A stretch of DNA of 64,000 nucleotides from Pseudomonas sp. KNUC1026 (GTDB taxonomy: Bacteria > Pseudomonadota > Gammaproteobacteria > Pseudomonadales > Pseudomonadaceae). Both the position numbers and the translations under genes were made by a program. Positions within the stretch are counted from its first letter, which is position 1. The number at the start of each line of letters is the position of its first letter. Positions 33,872-42,290 of this stretch are shown one piece after another. The notes beneath the pieces are model-generated. The model was not told the DNA's origin. It saw only the letters and a list, made by a program, of their open reading frames with translations, and ran no database searches. The stretch covers positions 4,364,001 to 4,428,000 of the forward strand of contig NZ_CP087138.1 of the NCBI RefSeq assembly GCF_021650705.1, in the 5' to 3' direction.

Positions 33872-34893
33872 GGCTGCACAGGCGCCTTGCCATCGCCAGG
33901 CGTTGGCCCTTCGACCAGCGCCCGGAACGGCGCAGCGTCGGTGCGCAGCACCAGCCGGCTGCTGGGCGTGATGATCGTGCCGAGGGTGTCCAGCGAGCGC
34001 AGCAGGTTGTACAGCTGCGGGGCGCTGGCGTAGGCCTTGCCGTAGATCTGCGCGGCTTGCACTTTGGCCTGGGCCTGGATGTCGGCGGCCTGCACCGAGG
34101 CGTCTGCCTCCATCACCCGCGCATCGCGCTCGGCCTGCGAACGAATCTGCGCGGCTTGGCGCTTGCCTTCGGCGGTGCGCTCGGTGGCGATGGTTTCGCG
34201 TTCGGCGCGCATGCGGTCGACCGTGGCGTTAAGGGTTACCGAAGGCAAGGTCAGGCGCTCGACGCCCACTTGCAGCACGCGCACACCGTAGGTGTCGAAC
34301 AGGGCTTTTTCGATCTGGTCGCGCAGGCGGGTTTCGAAGGCGTTGATCTGCACCTGGCTGGCGTCGGTGTTCACCAGGCTGGCCAGGTCGAAGCTTGCTG
34401 CGGTGGTTTCCAGCGCGGAGCCCACAAACGTGCGGATCTGCCGTGCGGCTTCATCGGGCTGGTTCTGCACCGCGCGCATGAAGCGCTGCACAGCGTTCTG
34501 GTCGGCCGGCACCTGCCAGGCCACGTAAGCCTGCACGATGATGCGCAGGCCATCGCGGGTGCCGACGTCCTGCAGGCCACTCGACGTGCTGCGCAGGCGC
34601 AGGTCCACCGGCACCGCTGCCTCCAGCGGCGTGGGCAGGCGCCAGGCAAGGCCGGGCTCCAGCAGCACCCGCTGCGGGTTGCCGAAGCGCGTCACCACCA
34701 TGGCCTCGCCCGAGCGTACCTGCACCAGGCTCGCGGCGATGGCCGCGAACGCGACCAGCACGAAGGCCACGGCAAAGCCGGCCCAGGGCCAGGGCCCGGC
34801 GTGCTCTGGCGCACCGTGGTGGTGATGGTGGTGGCCGTGGTGATGGTGATGATGGCCGTGGTGGTCATCGTGGGTGTGGGTCGGGTTGCTCAA
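33868..34893 (-). CDS. SPFH/HflC-type membrane protein with His-rich N-terminus
   Basis: A 341-residue SPFH protein. Residues 6-26 contain 16 histidines, directly before the single membrane helix (AGFAVAFVLVAFAAIAASL), so a metal-binding tail is likely. The SPFH core (MVVTRFGNPQRVLLEPGLAW) and coiled coil follow. I start at TTG 34893 because AAGGAG is correctly spaced for it. An in-frame GTG at 34902 sits directly on that site. The His tail and adjacent P1B ATPase together suggest metal handling. Confidence 0.78.
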   Translation of the reverse strand: MSNPTHTHDDHHGHHHHHHGHHHHHHGAPEHAGPWPWAGFAVAFVLVAFAAIAASLVQVRSGEAMVVTRFGNPQRVLLEPGLAWRLPTPLEAAVPVDLRLRSTSSGLQDVGTRDGLRIIVQAYVAWQVPADQNAVQRFMRAVQNQPDEAARQIRTFVGSALETTAASFDLASLVNTDASQVQINAFETRLRDQIEKALFDTYGVRVLQVGVERLTLPSVTLNATVDRMRAERETIATERTAEGKRQAAQIRSQAERDARVMEADASVQAADIQAQAKVQAAQIYGKAYASAPQLYNLLRSLDTLGTIITPSSRLVLRTDAAPFRALVEGPTPGDGKAPVQP

Positions 34894-34905
34894 GTCAGCC
34901 ACTCC

Positions 34906-36834
34906 TTAACGAACGGCGCGCGGTGGCGTGGCGTCCACCGGGGCGAAGAAGGTGCGCAGGTCGAGGGTCGGCGCGCTGCCGCCTCCGAGCCGGTGATCGA
35001 GTATCAGCAGTTTGCCTTGGGCCAGGCCCAGGCTCAGTTGCGCCAGGTAGCGCTCGAAGATGAACGCCTGGCCGGCGCTGGCATACGCCTGGCGCTCGGC
35101 TTCGAAGGTTCGGTCGGCAGCCTGGGCGGCGGCGTGGTTCTCACGGGCCGAGGCTTCGGCCTGGGTGCTGACGTCGAACGCTACCAGCTGCGCTTGGCTC
35201 ATCTGTTCGGCGGCCGCGCCGCGCTCGCGAGCCACCAGCGCCTGGGCGCTGATCTGCGCAGCCTGCACGGCATGATAGGCGTTGGCGGCACCGGCCGGCG
35301 GGTGAATGGCTTCCACCACCGTGGCCAGCACCTCCACGCCGCTACCGAGTTTGTGCAGGTCTGCCTGCACGGCCTCGCCGATGCGTTGCGACAGGCCTTG
35401 GCGATCCTCGCCCAGCAGGCCATCCAGGGTGCTGGAGGCCAGGCTGTGCACCAGCACCCGGCTGGCGGTGTCGCGGATCAGTTGCGGTACGTCGGCGCTG
35501 TGGTATGTGGCAGCCAGGGCGTCGGCGTCGCTCAGGCCGATGCGGTAGATGAAGCGCACGTCCATGTTCACCACCTGGAAATTCTGCTGCGCGCCGCTGC
35601 TGCTGGCGATCACCTGGGTGTTGTCACGCGCGTGGGTAGCGTCCCAGAGGCGGTCGGCGCTCACCGGGGCGGGGCCGTCTGCGGTGGCGGCGCTGGGCGC
35701 GGCGGCACCTTCCAGGCCGGTGGCGAGTTCGTGAACGGTGCCGTTTTCCACCGGGATCACTCGGCCCAGCGGCCAAGGCAGCCCCACATGCAGGCCCGGG
35801 CCGAGCACCCGCAGCGGGTTGCCGAACTGCTCGTACACGCCCCGGCCGTCCAGTGGCACCTGGCGTACGCCACTGAGTGCCCAGCCCAGCAGCGCCACCA
35901 CGGTAAACACCGGCAGCGCGGCGCGGCGCATGTAGTTGAAGGCCCAGATCTGCCGCAGGTCGATACCGAAGCGGCCTTTGAGCTCTTGTTGCAGCGCCTG
36001 CAGCGGGCGCGGCGGCCAGCGCAGCAGCCCGGCAACGAAGCTGTCGGCCAGCATCGGCGGTTCCAGGCTGGGCCGGCGCGGGCTGAACCATGACAGCACC
36101 GCGCGCACCGCCAGCTCCAACGCAACCGCCGCCGGCAGCAGGCCACTGAGGGTCGCCACTCGCGCAGGCCAGAGGTTGTCGGGGCTGTAGAACAGCAGGC
36201 AGAGCGCATTGATCAGCAGCTCGGCCAGCGCCACCCGCAAGATCAACGCCAGTGCCCTGGCTTCGGGCCATTGCGCGAGGTTGGCCTGCGTGAGGTGGCG
36301 CTCGGCAACCAGCAGGCCGAACGCCAGCAACAGGCTCAGGGCGACGGCGATGTTGCCAGCCATCCCGGCCTGGCCACCGGGGATCGCAAGGTCCCAAGGC
36401 AGGCGGATGCACAGCATCGCCAACAGGCTCCAGCCCAGCAGCCATAGCGACGCCAGGCCCAGCCTCCGGGCGCTGCCGAGCAGGCCCCGGCTGATGCGAT
36501 CCAGCGTGCGTTCGTACCAGCCAGTGGCCTCGGCAGCTACTTCAGCCTTGGCCGGCACGGTGGCGAGCAACGCCGCACGCCAGCGTGCCGGCTCCCGGGC
36601 GGCCTGTACAGCCGCCCCTGCGAGCAGAAAGCTTGCGGCCAGGTTGCACAGCACGGTCGGCCACAGCGTGGTGGCCGCGAACAAGCCTGCGAAGGTGGCC
36701 GAGGCCAGCAACACGGCTACCAGCGCGGCGCATGCCAGGCCATAACGCAACAGCACCCGCGCCTGCCCCGCCGCGCTCAGCACGCTGGGCAGCTCGCGCA
36801 CCTCTGTGGCCGCTGCTTGCAGATCGATACCCAT
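34906..36834 (-). CDS. Large SPFH/HflK-type protein with multi-helix N-terminal membrane domain
   Basis: A 642-residue protein that begins with six or more transmembrane helices (residues about 30-310), an architecture unlike canonical HflK. An additional helix (AALPVFTVVALLGWAL) and an SPFH domain (YEQFGNPLRVLGPGLHVGLP, DVRFIYRIGLSDADAL) with coiled coil follow. I use ATG 36834, though GTG 36840 is possible. It is the first gene of the six-gene operon. The promoter region upstream ends at an IS256 insertion. Confidence 0.75.
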   Translation of the reverse strand: MGIDLQAAATEVRELPSVLSAAGQARVLLRYGLACAALVAVLLASATFAGLFAATTLWPTVLCNLAASFLLAGAAVQAAREPARWRAALLATVPAKAEVAAEATGWYERTLDRISRGLLGSARRLGLASLWLLGWSLLAMLCIRLPWDLAIPGGQAGMAGNIAVALSLLLAFGLLVAERHLTQANLAQWPEARALALILRVALAELLINALCLLFYSPDNLWPARVATLSGLLPAAVALELAVRAVLSWFSPRRPSLEPPMLADSFVAGLLRWPPRPLQALQQELKGRFGIDLRQIWAFNYMRRAALPVFTVVALLGWALSGVRQVPLDGRGVYEQFGNPLRVLGPGLHVGLPWPLGRVIPVENGTVHELATGLEGAAAPSAATADGPAPVSADRLWDATHARDNTQVIASSSGAQQNFQVVNMDVRFIYRIGLSDADALAATYHSADVPQLIRDTASRVLVHSLASSTLDGLLGEDRQGLSQRIGEAVQADLHKLGSGVEVLATVVEAIHPPAGAANAYHAVQAAQISAQALVARERGAAAEQMSQAQLVAFDVSTQAEASARENHAAAQAADRTFEAERQAYASAGQAFIFERYLAQLSLGLAQGKLLILDHRLGGGSAPTLDLRTFFAPVDATPPRAVR

Positions 36835-37042
36835 CCCCACCCCGAAACATTTCGCAATCTACCGTTACGATATAACGATGGGGGTCAAAATGTCGTGGGG
36901 CGCGAGATGAAAAAAGGGTGGTTCAGGGAGGGTTCAGGGTTTGGGGGCATGTAAATCAGCGAACAGAATGTTCAACCCGTGGGAGGTCGGCTGTGCCGAG
37001 CGACGCGGTTAGTCCGAGCACCCAGTCGGTTGGTGCTTAAGA

Positions 37043-38415
37043 GGGACTATCAGTAATTTTGTGTTCGGGCATCACATGCGTTTAAGGTGCATGACATGCC
37101 AAGCAAAAAGACCCCGGCCGGCAAGGCCAGAAAAGACCTCCCAGAGATCCCCAAAGACCTGGTCGAACAGTTCGTCAAAGGCCCGATGACAGCTGAGGCG
37201 ATCCAGGACATCTCGATGGCCTTCAAGAAGGCGTTGGTCGAGCGCGCACTGGGTGCGGAGCTTGGCTATCACTTGGGCTATGCGTCCGGCGAGACGCGCC
37301 CGGAAGGCACCGATAACCAGCGCAACGGCACCAGCGGCAAGACAGTGCTGACTGACGATGGCCCGCTCAAGCTGGACATTCCCCGCGATCGCGACGGCAG
37401 TTTCGCGCCCATCCTGATTCCCAAGCATGAGCGCCGCTTCACAGGGTTCGACGACAAGATCATCGCCATGTATGCCCGTGGCATGACGGTACGCGAGATC
37501 CGTGCGTTTCTGCTGGAGCAGTACGGCACGGACGTCTCTCATGACTTCATCAGTTCTGTTACTGACGCCGTGATGGAAGAAGTGGGTGCATGGCAACAGC
37601 GGCCTCTGGAGCCGATGTATCCGGTCATTTTCTTCGATGCCTTGCGGGTGAAGATCCGCGATGAAGGTGTGGTCCGCAACAAGGCGATCTACTTGGCGCT
37701 GGGCGTTTTGCCGGACGGCACCCGTGACATTCTGGGTATCTGGATCGAGAACACCGAGGGTGCGAAGTTTTGGTTGAAAGTGTTCAACGACTTGCGCAAC
37801 CGAGGCGTTGAGGATGTGCTGATTGCCGTCACGGACGGACTCAGGGGCATGCCGGAAGCACTGGCGGCTGTTTACCCTGAAACGACTCTGCAAACCTGCA
37901 TCGTCCACCTGATCCGCAATAGCCTTGAATACGCCTCCTGGGACAAACGCAAAGGGCTGGCCAAAGCTCTGAAGCCGATTTATCAGGCACTCAATGCCGA
38001 GGCCGCCGAGCAGGCATTGAACGACTTCGAGGCTGGGCCCTGGGGCAAGCAGTATCCGACGGTTGTTGCCGCGTGGCGGCGGGCTTGGGATCGCGTGATC
38101 CCGTTCTTCGTGTTCCCGCAGGCAATACGCAAGGTGGTCTACACCACCAACGCCATCGAGAGCATCAACGCCCAGTTGCGCAAGATCATCAAGACGCGCG
38201 GGCACTTCCCGAATGACGAAGCGGCGACCAAGCTGATCTGGCTGGGACTGCGAAACATCACCGCCAACTGGGGCAAGGCTGCGCATGACTGGAAAAGTGC
38301 GATGAATCAATTTGCGATCCTGTATGAAGATCGCTTTACCAGGCCAACCTGGTGATTTCACTGTCCGTCAGGTGACGGGCGTTAACCGCCCGCACACAAA
38401 AAATCTGACAGTCCC
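37043..38415 (+). mobile_element. IS256-family insertion sequence
   Basis: The 1373-bp element has imperfect terminal inverted repeats (GGGACTATCAGTAATTTTGT on the left, and GGGACTGTCAGATTTTTTGT read inward from the right). It is flanked by a perfect 8-bp target duplication GCTTAAGA at 37035-37042 and 38416-38423. One intact transposase fills it. It lies between the SPFH operon promoter side and the CDP-alcohol phosphatidyltransferase gene. The intact ends and duplication indicate a recent insertion. Confidence 0.92.
37096..38355 (+). CDS. IS256-family (Mutator-type) DDE transposase
   Basis: A 419-residue transposase with the N-terminal segment AELGYHLGYASGETRPEGTD, NQRNGTSGKTV, the catalytic DDE core (first Asp in VIFFDALRVKIRD, second in IAVTDGLRGMPEAL, Glu in TTNAIESINAQLRK) and LRNITANW near the end. 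The start at 37096 has AAGG 8 bases upstream, while the in-frame GTG at 37087 overlaps that site. The frame is complete and probably active. Confidence 0.92.
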   Translation: MPSKKTPAGKARKDLPEIPKDLVEQFVKGPMTAEAIQDISMAFKKALVERALGAELGYHLGYASGETRPEGTDNQRNGTSGKTVLTDDGPLKLDIPRDRDGSFAPILIPKHERRFTGFDDKIIAMYARGMTVREIRAFLLEQYGTDVSHDFISSVTDAVMEEVGAWQQRPLEPMYPVIFFDALRVKIRDEGVVRNKAIYLALGVLPDGTRDILGIWIENTEGAKFWLKVFNDLRNRGVEDVLIAVTDGLRGMPEALAAVYPETTLQTCIVHLIRNSLEYASWDKRKGLAKALKPIYQALNAEAAEQALNDFEAGPWGKQYPTVVAAWRRAWDRVIPFFVFPQAIRKVVYTTNAIESINAQLRKIIKTRGHFPNDEAATKLIWLGLRNITANWGKAAHDWKSAMNQFAILYEDRFTRPTW

Positions 38416-38559
38416 GCTTAAGATGAGCGACAGATACACGTCGCCCGGCGCAGCCGGCCTCCCACCAAGGCTCAGCTCAGATTGCAAGAGCTAGCACTGC
38501 CCCCTCCCATTCTCTGAAACACCCGCTATCATGGCTCACCCCTTCCAGGATGGATCACC

Positions 38560-39189
38560 ATGGACAGCAATCGACGTCCTATACGCGCACGCTCGTCGCG
38601 TTGGGCGAACAGCATCACCGCCTTTCTCATCCGCACCGGCATCTCCCCCAACCAGATTTCGCTCATCAGCATCGCTTTCGCGGCACTCGGCGCTGTGGCG
38701 ATCGTGCTCGACCAGGGCATCGCAGGTTCGGTGCTGTGCATCATTGGCATCCAGGGCCGGCTGCTGTGCAATCTGTTCGACGGCATGGTGGCCATCGACG
38801 GCGGCAAGCAATCACCGCTGGGCGCGCTGTTCAATGAATTCCCCGACCGCGTGGCCGATTCACTGCTGCTGATCGCGCTGGGCTACGCCTGCGCATGGCC
38901 CGCGCTGGGCTGGTTCGCCGCCCTGGCGGCAGCGCTGACGGCTTATATCCGCGTATTCGGTGGTTCGCTCGGGCTGGCGCAGCGCTTTCTCGGCCCTTTC
39001 GCCAAGCAGCAGCGCATGGCAGTGATGACCGGCGCAATGGTGCTCAACGCATTCGAAACCCCGCTATGGGGCAGCCATCACGCGCTGCTGGCCGCGCTCT
39101 GGCTGATCGCCTTGGGCTCGGCACTCACCTGTGTTACCCGCACCCGCGCGCTTTGCCGCGACCTGGAGGCCAAGCATGTGGCTCAGTGA
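38560..39189 (+). CDS. CDP-alcohol phosphatidyltransferase family membrane protein
   Basis: A 209-residue membrane enzyme with six hydrophobic segments. The CDP-alcohol phosphotransferase motif is present in variant form: NLFDGMVAIDGGKQSPLGAL then FPDRVAD, with Ile where the usual motif has Arg after DGxxA. Family members move a phosphatidyl group from CDP-diacylglycerol to an alcohol. The alcohol is unknown. It overlaps the PlsC-type gene by 14 bases and forms an operon with it and a CdsA-type gene. Confidence 0.82.
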   Translation: MDSNRRPIRARSSRWANSITAFLIRTGISPNQISLISIAFAALGAVAIVLDQGIAGSVLCIIGIQGRLLCNLFDGMVAIDGGKQSPLGALFNEFPDRVADSLLLIALGYACAWPALGWFAALAAALTAYIRVFGGSLGLAQRFLGPFAKQQRMAVMTGAMVLNAFETPLWGSHHALLAALWLIALGSALTCVTRTRALCRDLEAKHVAQ

Positions 39190-39775
39190 ACTGCTGGTGG
39201 CGCTGCTGCGCCTGCTGCTGGGTATTACTGCGCGCTGGCAGAGCCCGCCGCAGCTGGGCCGCCAGCGCATCTACTTCGCCAACCATTCCAGCCACATGGA
39301 CACGCTGGCGATCATCTCGGCCCTGCCCAAAGCCGCTCGCCGGCACACGCGCCCCGTGGCCGCCGCCGATTACTGGGGCAAGAACGCCTTCCTGCGCTTC
39401 ATCTCCGGCCAAGGCCTGCGCGCGGTGTTGATCGAGCGCCACGGGCCGCCAGGGCGCGATGCGCTGGCGCCCGTGGTGGAGGCGCTGGCGCAGGGTGATT
39501 CGATCATCCTCTTCCCGGAGGGCACTCGCGGCGATCAGCCCCTGCCGGCGCCGTTCAAGAGCGGGCTGTTCCGCCTGCATCAGCAATTCCCTGACGTGGA
39601 GCTGGTGCCGGTGTACCTGCAGAACTTCCACCGCTCGCTGCCCAAGGGCAAGCGCGTGCCGCTGCCGATCCTGTGCAACATCCGCATCGGCGACCCGATC
39701 CCGGCGCTGCCCGGTGAAGACAAAGCGGTGTTTCTCGAACGCGCCCGCGAGGCGGTGGTGAGGTTGGCCCAATGA
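39176..39775 (+). CDS. PlsC-type 1-acyl-sn-glycerol-3-phosphate acyltransferase
   Basis: A 199-residue acyltransferase with the HX4D catalytic motif NHSSHMDTLAI and the substrate motif FPEGTRGD, preceded by one N-terminal hydrophobic helix. It would transfer an acyl chain to lysophosphatidate or a related lipid. It is shorter than typical PlsC (about 240 residues). I start at ATG 39176, overlapping the upstream gene. Its stop overlaps the CdsA-type start (ATGA). Confidence 0.82.
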   Translation: MWLSELLVALLRLLLGITARWQSPPQLGRQRIYFANHSSHMDTLAIISALPKAARRHTRPVAAADYWGKNAFLRFISGQGLRAVLIERHGPPGRDALAPVVEALAQGDSIILFPEGTRGDQPLPAPFKSGLFRLHQQFPDVELVPVYLQNFHRSLPKGKRVPLPILCNIRIGDPIPALPGEDKAVFLERAREAVVRLAQ

Positions 39776-40715
39776 GCATGATGTCCAAATTTCTCTGGTT
39801 CGTCGGCATCGTGCTGGCGCTGCTGACCATCGCCTCGGCCACCGGCTGGGTGCTGGCGCGCACGCTCAAACGTGAAAGCCTGGTCGCCACGATCGTGAAC
39901 CTCAACGAGCGCATCAACGCCTGGTGGTGGATGGTCATCATCTTCCTGGTGTCGTTCTGGATCGGCCCCACCGCCACGCTGGTGCTGTTCGGCTTCATCT
40001 CGCTGTTCGCGCTACGTGAATTCATCACCTTGGCGCCGACCCGGCCTGCGGACCACTACGCCTTGTTCGCGGCGTTCTTCGTGTTGATCCCGGCGCAGTA
40101 CTGGCTGATCGGCACGCACTGGTACTCGATGTTCACCCTGCTGATCCCGGTGTATGCCTTCCTGCTGCTGCCGGCCATCGCCGTGCTCAGCGGCGACACC
40201 AGCCAGTTCATGGAGCGCACCGCGAAGATTCAGTGGGGGTGATGATCAGCGTCTACTGCATCAGCCACGCCCCCGCGCTGTTGCTGCTCGACCTGCCCGG
40301 CTATCAGGGCCAGAACGCCTTGCTGCTGTTCTATCTGATCTTCGTGGTGCAGATCAGTGATGTGCTGCAGTACGTGTTCGGCAAGTTGTTCGGCAAGCAC
40401 AAGGTGGCGCCGTCGGTGAGCCCTTCCAAGACCGTAGAAGGCCTGGTAGGTGGAGGCCTGGCGGCGACGTTAGTGGGCGGTGGGCTGTTCTGGATGACGC
40501 CGTTTAGCTTCGTTCAGTCGCTGACCATGGCGTTGCTGATCGTGACCATGGGCTTTCTCGGTGGGCTGGTGATGTCGGCGATGAAGCGCAGCCTGAGTGC
40601 GAAGGACTGGGGGACGATGATCAAGGGGCACGGCGGGATGCTGGATCGGATGGATTCGATCTGCTTTGCGGCGCCGGTGTTTTTTCATGTGACGCGGTAT
40701 TTTTTTAGTCCGTGA
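39772..40715 (+). CDS. CdsA-type phosphatidate cytidylyltransferase (frameshifted in this sequence)
   Basis: The protein makes CDP-diacylglycerol from phosphatidate and CTP. Multiple membrane helices precede the C-terminal signature (SVSPSKTVEGLVGG, MKRSLSAKDWGTMIKGHGGM, LDRMDS). The frame breaks near 40237 (AKIQWG to VMISVYCISH), where a G run is one base short. The corrected length is about 314 residues. As third gene it would supply substrate for the first gene of the operon. This is a second, non-housekeeping type of CdsA. Confidence 0.84.
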
Positions 40716-40774
40716 GGGTGGAGGGCTCTTTTGCGGGGGCCCTCGCCTTACTGCAGCCTGATCAGAAGATCTAG

Positions 40775-41469
40775 GCTCTGTACGTAATTGGCAGAAACTC
40801 AGCCAAACCCACACCGCAGAGCAGTTGCCGTAGAGTCTCCCGCCATCCAGGGAAAGGAATCCTCTGATGGCCAGTCGGTACGATATTTCGGATGAAGCTT
40901 GGGATTTGGTAGCGGATCTTTTCACAGGTCCGCAGCGCAAAGGTCGCCCCCGTCGTGATGATCGGCAGATGCTCAATGGCATCCTGTGGGTACTCTGTTC
41001 GGGAGCACCATGGCGCGACATGCCGGAGGATTTCGGGCCCTGGTCAAGCGTCTATCAGCGCTTTCGCGATTGGCGAAACCAACGTGTCTTCAGCCAGATG
41101 CTCAAACGGCTGCAACTGAAGCTCAACGAAAAAGGCCGGATCGATCTGAAGACCTGGATGATCGATTCAACCGCCATACGTGCCTCCCGCTCGGCCTCCG
41201 GCGCGGGTAAAAAGGGGGCCTGACGAACCCGCCGATCATGCTCTAGGCCGCAGCCGCGGAGGCTTCACCACCAAGATTCATATGCTGTGCGACGCTAACG
41301 GCATTCCTCTTCGCTTTCTGCTCTCCGGTGGCAACAGCGGATGTTCGGCTGGCTCAAAGACAACCGCAGAATTGGTACGCGCTATGACAAGCTGGCAGAG
41401 AGCTTTGCCGCTATGGTTTCGCTGGCGTGCTCGTTGCGGTGTTTAGAATAGTTGGTTTCGTACAGAGCC
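40775..41469 (+). mobile_element. IS5-family (IS427-type) element, copy 1, internally deleted
   Basis: The ends GGCTCTGTACG and CGTACAGAGCC are present, flanked by TA on both sides (40773-40774 and 41470-41471). Compared with the 944-bp copies at 44744 and 54467 about 250 bp are missing. The junction is in GGTGGCAACAGCGGATG near 41337, which removes the middle of orfB. The element therefore cannot make a full transposase but could be moved in trans. Confidence 0.88.
40867..41223 (+). pseudogene. IS5-family transposase orfA, with truncated orfB remnant downstream
   Basis: orfA encodes MASRYDISDEAWDLVADLF... with the first catalytic Asp in MIDSTAIRA. It ends early because the slippage run has five A here (six in the other copies), giving GKKGA then stop. 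orfB begins in another frame (MLCDANGIPLRFLLSGG) and is cut by the internal deletion, losing the second catalytic Asp. The element is non-functional. Confidence 0.85.
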
Positions 41470-41471
41470 TA

Positions 41472-41570
41472 GAGATGGCGTTGTCGATCAGATACTTGAA
41501 CTGCGCCGCGTTGCTGGCCAAGCCGTCGAGCAGGCTTTGGCCAGTGCGCTTTGCCTTTCAGTGACTATGT
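41472..41570 (-). pseudogene. Short cdiA fragment at the left edge of the toxin island
   Basis: Read on the minus strand this piece resembles the main cdiA around 63300-63370 (RTGQ-LLDG-AS-NAAQFKYLIDNAI). It is directly abutted by the deleted IS copy and followed by the barstar-like gene. It marks an old recombination endpoint and the leftmost recognisable cdiA sequence. Confidence 0.65.
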
Positions 41571-41588
41571 TCACGTATAAAACGTAAG

Positions 41589-41963
41589 CTAAATTTTTAA
41601 AATCTCCTCAATAGCAGCCCTATCATTATTTTTAAAAAAAATCTTGAGCGTATGCTTATTATCAAAACCCCAGTCCAAAACTGCATCGCGAAGAATTTCT
41701 ATATACAACTTCAATTCATTTCGCGGCAAGCCAGGTAGCGATTCATGAACAACCACGATCTCATTAAGTGGAATCCAATCAAAATCTCTCAAACAATCGT
41801 ATAAAGCATCCCAATTGAAACCGAAATATCCGGGAAACCAAAGCATATAATAAATTGCTTTAAATAATTCATCCTTGTCTTTAATAAAAGGATTAACTCG
41901 AACGCAGAAGCTTTCTGCGAAATCGCGAGACGGCAAATCGTCTACAAAGATAAATGGCAACAT
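41589..41963 (-). CDS. Barstar-like orphan immunity protein
   Basis: A 124-residue protein with the barstar family pattern (PF01337): a core helix-strand segment FNWDALYDCLRDFDWI followed by VVVHESLPGL and a C-terminal helix. Barstar-type proteins inhibit barnase-like RNase toxins. No matching toxin tail is recognisable next to it, so it is an orphan, presumably protecting against RNase-bearing siblings. The base composition is AT-rich relative to the core genome. Confidence 0.75.
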   Translation of the reverse strand: MLPFIFVDDLPSRDFAESFCVRVNPFIKDKDELFKAIYYMLWFPGYFGFNWDALYDCLRDFDWIPLNEIVVVHESLPGLPRNELKLYIEILRDAVLDWGFDNKHTLKIFFKNNDRAAIEEILKI

Positions 41964-42290
41964 ATACTTTTACTCACACATCCACTTACTTGATTTATAA
42001 TTTCTTGGATTTTATCTCAGCACTTTTTTAAATCAATTTAGGATAGCCAGCTAATTTTTAATAGTAGTTTCTCCCACCAACTCAGCTTCGCCTTGCCATT
42101 TGAAAGCGCAAGGCCTATAGAAAACAGAACCTAAACAACTGAGCATCTATTTAAACTAAACCCTTGCACAGCCGGGAGTTTTCACCATGGTCAGCTTCAA
42201 TGCAACCAACTTCCTGAACAGACTTTTCTGATCCTCTGCCAATCATTTACAAAAATCCGGAACGTATTCGGCGCTAGCTCATTTATTTAA
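41964..42290. other. AT-rich intergenic stretch without a recognisable gene
   Basis: This 327-base region has no convincing reading frame. It contains a small inverted repeat GCCTTG/CAAGGC near 42092-42116 without a clear T-tract. It may be decayed toxin DNA, since every other immunity gene here is preceded by a toxin tail. Confidence 0.4.

Noticed and set aside
42092-42116. Hairpin GCCTTG/CAAGGC in the gap left of the 42291 gene
   Set aside because: There is no T-tract on either side, so it is not called a terminator.
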